The position numbers were made by a program, and so were the translations under genes. This document shows, piece after piece, positions 60,029 through 64,000 of a DNA stretch of 64,000 bases. The DNA lies in contig JARUPY010000606.1 of NCBI GenBank assembly GCA_029817715.1, positions 8,898,382-8,962,381 of the forward strand. Reading direction: 5' to 3'. Each line of letters opens with the position of its first letter. Position 1 is the stretch's first letter. The stretch comes from Melastoma dodecandrum (Eukaryota > Streptophyta > Magnoliopsida > Myrtales > Melastomataceae). Below the pieces are notes generated by a model. The model was not told the DNA's origin, searched no databases, and saw only the letters and a program-made list of their open reading frames with translations.

Positions 60029-60763
60029 TCATTTTTCCTCTTCCTCCTCAGAAGGGACTTCGTCAAGATTATCACGGATAACCTTTGCCTGGCATTCCAG
60101 CTCGCGAGTCAGGTTCACTACCATTTCACGTAGGACGCGCATATCTTCCTCATTGGCCACAGCCTTCTGCTGGAGGTCCTTAAGGAGAGTAGTTTATTCC
60201 AGAAGGATGGTCATCTCAACAGAGGACTTGGGCTGTCTCTGTTTTGAAGGAGCCTTCACTGCAGAGGCAGAAGCAGAAGGTGCAGCAGCAGCCTTTCTGG
60301 ACATTTTGGCAGACAGGGGCATATCCTCATTATCCTGCGCAGAACCCTGTGACCTCCCTTTCAGGGTCCAGGTAGAGCACTTCCTCACATAATGCATGCT
60401 GGCTATAATTTGTTGTCCAAAAGTGCCAACTTTCCACTTTTCTTGAAAAGTAGAAGCATCAGTAGAGACACGAGCTAATTTCAGAAGGCCGGCGATTACC
60501 TGGCCATAAGAGAGAGCTTTCCCAGCTGTATTGCAGCATCTTTTCATGTGGGAGAACACCAGCAAACCAAGATTAAAGGGAATGCCCTTCAGGATATGAG
60601 CCATCAACGTCGCATCATTTGAGGTGATGGTGTCGATGCTTCCAGTTCTTAGCAGAAGGCAGAACAGAACCACTCGATGCAGAATACGAGTTTTGAGATC
60701 CTGCTTGGTGGACTCAAGGTACTTGGTCGCTTGGACCTTATGTCCTTAGGAGTACATATGTTT
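60029..60763 (-). pseudogene. Fragment of the SIRE-family extra ORF
   Basis: On the - strand the frame reads YLESTKQDLKTRILHRVVLFCLL..., then GSIDTITSND, HILKGIPFNLGLLVFSHMKRC and ALSYGQVIAGLLKLA. These align to residues of the + strand extra ORF (YLQNTGLSFSNRMFHKAVMSCL, GSIDTVMPRD, HLKRGIPVNLGSVIFGHM). One TAA (60194-60196) interrupts it. After that stop the same frame gives a long heptad-patterned tail (LLKDLQQKAVANEEDMRVLR, then LTRELECQAKVI), ending in a Glu run and TGA (60029-60031). The N-terminal half is missing; an upstream stop occurs near 60745. Confidence 0.78.
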
Positions 60764-60803
60764 GTACCTTCTGTAGTGAAGTGTACAGATGTTTGTACCT
60801 TCT

Positions 60804-61743
60804 CGCCTGGGTCCACCTGGCTTGCGCTCTCCTCCTGGGTTTCATTTGGGTGCAGGTCACCTACGTGGGTCATGACGCCGGCCACTACGAGGTCATGTCC
60901 AGCAAAGGCTTCAACAAGCTGGCTCAGCTGGTTGCGGGGAGTTGCACAACCGGGATCAGCATCGCCTGGTGGAAGTGGACCCACAATGCCCCCCACCTCG
61001 CCTGCAACAGCCTTGACCACGACCCCAATCTCCAGCACATCCCCATGTTTGCCGTCTTGTCGAGGCTGTTCGAGTCGCTGACGTCCAACTTCTATGGGAG
61101 GAAGATGAACTTTGATTGGCTCGCGCGCCTGCTGGTGAGCAACCAGCACTGGACTTTCTATCCGGTTATGTGCTTCGGCAGGATCAACCTGTTCCTACAG
61201 ACATTCCTGCTCCTGTTCTCGAAGAGGCCGGTGCCGGACAGGGCGCTGAATATACTGGGGATATTAGTGTTCTGGACATGGTACCCGCTGCTGGTGTCGT
61301 GCCTGCCGAGCTGGCCGGAGAGGATAATATTTGTGGGGGTGTGCATTGCGGTGACGAGCATAGAGCACGTGCAGTTCTGCTTGAACCACTTCTCGGCAAA
61401 CGTATACTTAGGCGCACCAAAGGGGAACGACTGGTTCCAGAACCAGACGAACGGGACGATAGACATATCGTGCCCTCCGTGGATGGACTGGTTCCACGGG
61501 GGCTTGCAGTTCCAGCTGGAGCATCACCTGTTCCCGAGGCTGCCGAGGTGCCAACTGAGGAAGATAGCACCACTGGCGAGGGACCTTTGCAAGAAGCACA
61601 ACCTGCAGCACAGGAACCCAACCTTCTGGGAAGCCAACATGTGGACATTGAGGACATTGAGGACGGCGGCTTTGCAGGCTAGAGATCTCACCAATCCCGT
61701 CCCCAAGAACCTTGTTTGGGAAGCCGTTAACACCCACGGCTGA
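60804..61743 (+). pseudogene. SLD: Sphingolipid delta-8 desaturase, 5'-truncated, histidine box altered
   Basis: Intronless, in-frame 312 codons to a normal stop, against about 450 in the family. The N-terminal cytochrome b5 domain and the first membrane part are missing; the gene is joined to the SIRE-type fragment at about 60803. The rest is well kept: box 1 HDAGH (60871-60885), box 3 QLEHH (61513-61527), FPRLPRC and the conserved end ARDLTNPVPKNLVWEAVNTHG (in parts). Box 2 should be HxxHH but reads HNAPH: a Pro codon CCC at 60991-60993 replaces a His (CAC). Intact enzymes desaturate the C8 position of sphingoid long-chain bases in the endoplasmic reticulum, using the fused b5 as electron donor. 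Without b5 and with a broken iron-binding box, activity is very unlikely. Confidence 0.9.
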
Positions 61744-61831
61744 GGCTGATTCAAGATGTCATCTTTTTTTCTTCTTTTCCAAAAACAAACTAGGACAGAT
61801 TGTTTGACATGGACCTCACTTATAATAAGGT

Positions 61832-61851
61832 CTAGGTCTCTCTCTCTCTCT
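61832..61851 (+). repeat. Simple (CT)n repeat
   Basis: Short uninterrupted TCTCTC run downstream of the desaturase fragment; a microsatellite. Confidence 0.85.
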
Positions 61852-62080
61852 CTGTGCCCTTTCTTCTTTTTGCGTAAATTCACCAAGGAAACAATAGCAA
61901 AAGCTGGGTACTGGGGCCGTATTTTAAATACTAAATGTATGCATGAAGGAGACGGGAGCGAGCAGAAACATTCTCCATTCATTTCTTTTCTTAGCACCAC
62001 TTTTCCTCTTAGTTTATGCTGTTCCATGAAATTGTATTTGGTTAACTTAGACACTGACGTAGGATTTGGGTAACCCATTA

Positions 62081-63853
62081 ATGGAAGATCCACCCATGGC
62101 TTACGACGAGGCCTCCGTGGAGCGCAGCAAGAGCTTCGTCCATGCATTGCAGGTCCCTCTTTCTTGTTTGGTGGATCCGGATCTGTTCATCTCTTCTACA
62201 TAAACCCAGACTTAGGTCAACCGGGTGTGGCATTCCTTTCGATTCGGTTCTATTAGATAGCAGTTAATTGTTTCCTACTATTGGAGCATGAAACACCTGC
62301 GGTATTCAATTTTTTATGATGAAGGGCTGGAAAGAATGGCATATACCCACAGATGTTGGTGTTGGATTTTGCCGTTAACGTTAGCTGAAAGTGGTTAACA
62401 GTATATGCACTACACAAGCCTTTGGCTTTCCATTTTGTACTCAAAGTCTGCTTCAGTGATTTGATTTTTAAGTGGAGTTCTCTCAATAAATTAGGGTACT
62501 GTACAACCTGAAAGATTATGCAGTGCGAGCATTGGTGAATGCTGTTGATCACCTCGGTACTGTGGCTTACAAGCTTGCAGACCTCCACGAGCAGCAAGCG
62601 ATGGATTTACAAGTCACAAGAATTAATCAGGTAGTGGAGTGCTTGGTTGTAAGTGTTGGCCATCGTAAAACCAAGGGGGGTTGCTGCACTGAACTTATAT
62701 GCATGTTGAAGCAACTTTTGGCATGCCGAACATTTGCGTATAAGGAAGGTCTCAGACAGCAGCGGCTCTTGCAATTATCCCACAGCATCATAAACTCTAT
62801 ATTTTATCCGGTTAGTTTTTCTACCTGGACATTGTCTGCCTTGCCTCTGTCGCTGTATCAATTAGATCTTTAGCTGTAATATCAGCTTCTGTTTTCTGCT
62901 GTTGACCAAGCTTTCTCGGTGGATCAGATTCTATCAACAAAAAAAAGTTCATTTCAGTCCACAAATACATGCAGATGTGAGGCAGAACCTTTCACCAGCT
63001 AAATTTCGTAATCAAACTTCAGGTCTGGCAATGGTTGGCGTAGCCTGTATAATCTAACTAATCATTTCATGCATCTAATGCTATGCCATGGTATCCTCTA
63101 AATACAGGTACTCCAGCAGCAAAAACATTATTTTGGCATTTAGCATCCGAGAGAAAATCTACTTTGGAAGCATATCAGCCAAGGTAGACAATCGGGCATG
63201 CTCATGTTCTTCCACAAACGTAGCGTAGCTTAATTCAGAAATGTCGCCTTTGTGCAATGCAGTGAAGAACAGAAGCCTGACGTCTTCAATCTCCTGGGTA
63301 TGGCTTTGCGGTTGTTCGGCCTACTTTCAAGCCTTTTTCTTTTTCATGTCTCTGGTTTGTGCATCTGAGCACCAATCCCTTGCTGGTGATGTGACATGCT
63401 TAGACAATGATGAAAGTTTGCGAAGAAAGCCAGTGCTGCTCATACTCAAGTGGGGGAGTGGACTACATACTTACAGCACATCAACATCATCAATTGGTGC
63501 TGGCCGCAAGGTAATAATTTAGTTTACGAGATTTTAGTCTTTTCAATCTCAGTGCATCTATCGTGCCGCTGCTCCTTGTTAGTGTGATGTTGGGACATTG
63601 TAACTGATCACCTGATGGTTTTAACTGTTAACAAAGAAGTTGTATTTAGCAAGAAATTGATAAGAGGGATATTCCCTTTTGCTTCTCGCAGGAATTGTTG
63701 GATGGCTTCATATCACTGATGACCTTCAAGTCATAGAACAAAGCGAACCATAATGCCATTATTCGTGCTCCTCCTTCCCGAAGCAAAAGCTTGCTATCTC
63801 CTTTCTTCGTGAAATACAAGGTTCTAAACTTGAAGGCTAGCCCTGTGATATAA
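62081..63853 (+). pseudogene. ABIL1: ABIL1-like (ABL-interactor-like) protein, one exon missing and one premature stop
   Basis: Family: ABIL proteins are the Abi subunit of the SCAR/WAVE complex, which activates ARP2/3 actin nucleation. Exons seen: 62081-62152 (MEDPPMAYDEASVERSKSFV...), about 62495-62630 (NLKDYAVRALVNAVDHLG), 62712-62810 (YKEGLRQQRLL), about 62929-63022 (KKVHFSPQIHADVRQNLSP), 63108-63183 (GTPAAKTLFWHLASE), 63263-63297 (EEQKPDVFNLL), 63404-63510 (DNDESLRRKP) and 63692-63853 (SKSLLSPFFVKYK). Splice sites and phases fit. The family segment LKNLRPQLYSAAEYCE, expected between the first two exons, is absent from 62153-62494. The last exon has an in-frame TAG at 63734-63736 before the conserved end. 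Hence a decayed duplicate; a transcript could still exist. Confidence 0.82.
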
Positions 63854-64000
63854 ATGATTGACGGGGTGTTCAAAGGCTTGTCATCCGCTGGTGAATAAGG
63901 GGGATGATGGGAAAGTATCTCTGTGCTAATGTAATAAATTTTGATGGGGATTTGCCCCTCCCAAATAGTCAGCGTGACGTTGCGCGGTGCCAACACGATT

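Noticed and set aside
60649..61149. Long - strand frame across the desaturase 5' end
   Set aside because: It is the antisense shadow of a GC-rich coding region and crosses the retrotransposon junction.
61116..61682. 188-codon + strand frame inside the desaturase
   Set aside because: It is a shifted frame of the real desaturase sequence; the histidine boxes are only in the other frame.

Overview
This is a nuclear segment of a flowering-plant genome. It carries spliced genes with GT-AG introns, plant-only families (EXORDIUM, sphingolipid delta-8 desaturase, ABL-interactor-like, ABA3) and plant Ty1/copia, Ty3/gypsy and LINE elements. I cannot name the species from sequence alone. No rRNA, tRNA or CRISPR feature was recognised. 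All gene calls come from reading translations and splice sites by eye; no database search was run.

Layout. (1) 1-6700: a Ty1/copia element of SIRE/Maximus type on the + strand, internally deleted, with a complete 3' LTR and an extra ORF after pol. (2) 6701 to about 11300: a decayed Ale/Retrofit-like copia element on the - strand. (3) 11766-13640: an SMG9-like gene on the - strand, broken by frameshifts and a stop. (4) 13641-15589: nothing firmly recognised. (5) 15590-18368: a kinase-fold gene whose catalytic HRD motif is replaced. (6) 19118-20038: an intact EXORDIUM-like secreted protein. (7) 21284-23224 (-): an intact armadillo-repeat protein. (8) 24722-25162 (-): ribosomal protein uL15/RPL27A, sharing a 367-bp divergent upstream region with (9) 25530-31410 (+): an intact 18-exon plastid half-size ABC transporter, ABCB26/TAP1 type, with one GC-AG intron. 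(10) 33372-50471 (+): an intact molybdenum cofactor sulfurase (ABA3), stretched to 17 kb by introns holding a DNA transposon, a MITE, a LINE and a tandem duplication. (11) 50472-60800: nested repeats comprising a gypsy gag, a LINE 3' part, a reverse-oriented SIRE-type LTR, and a solo LTR of the same family inserted into it with a perfect 5-bp target duplication. (12) 60804-61743: a 5'-truncated sphingolipid desaturase with a broken second histidine box. (13) 62081-63853: an ABIL1-like gene lacking one exon and carrying a premature stop.

The central block (18.5-50.5 kb) is ordinary genic DNA with intact genes: cell-wall/growth signalling (EXO), ARM-repeat scaffold, translation (RPL27A), plastid export (ABCB26) and abscisic acid/Mo-enzyme maturation (ABA3). 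Both flanks are repeat-rich, and each gene next to them (SMG9, SLD, ABIL1) is decayed or truncated. This fits retrotransposon-driven erosion of duplicated gene copies. The signals most worth a second look are the GC-AG intron, a transposon 26 bp from an ABA3 splice acceptor, the coiled-coil extra ORF of the SIRE family, palindromic AGGTTCTGT repeats in one LTR, and the direct repeat at the desaturase/retrotransposon junction.
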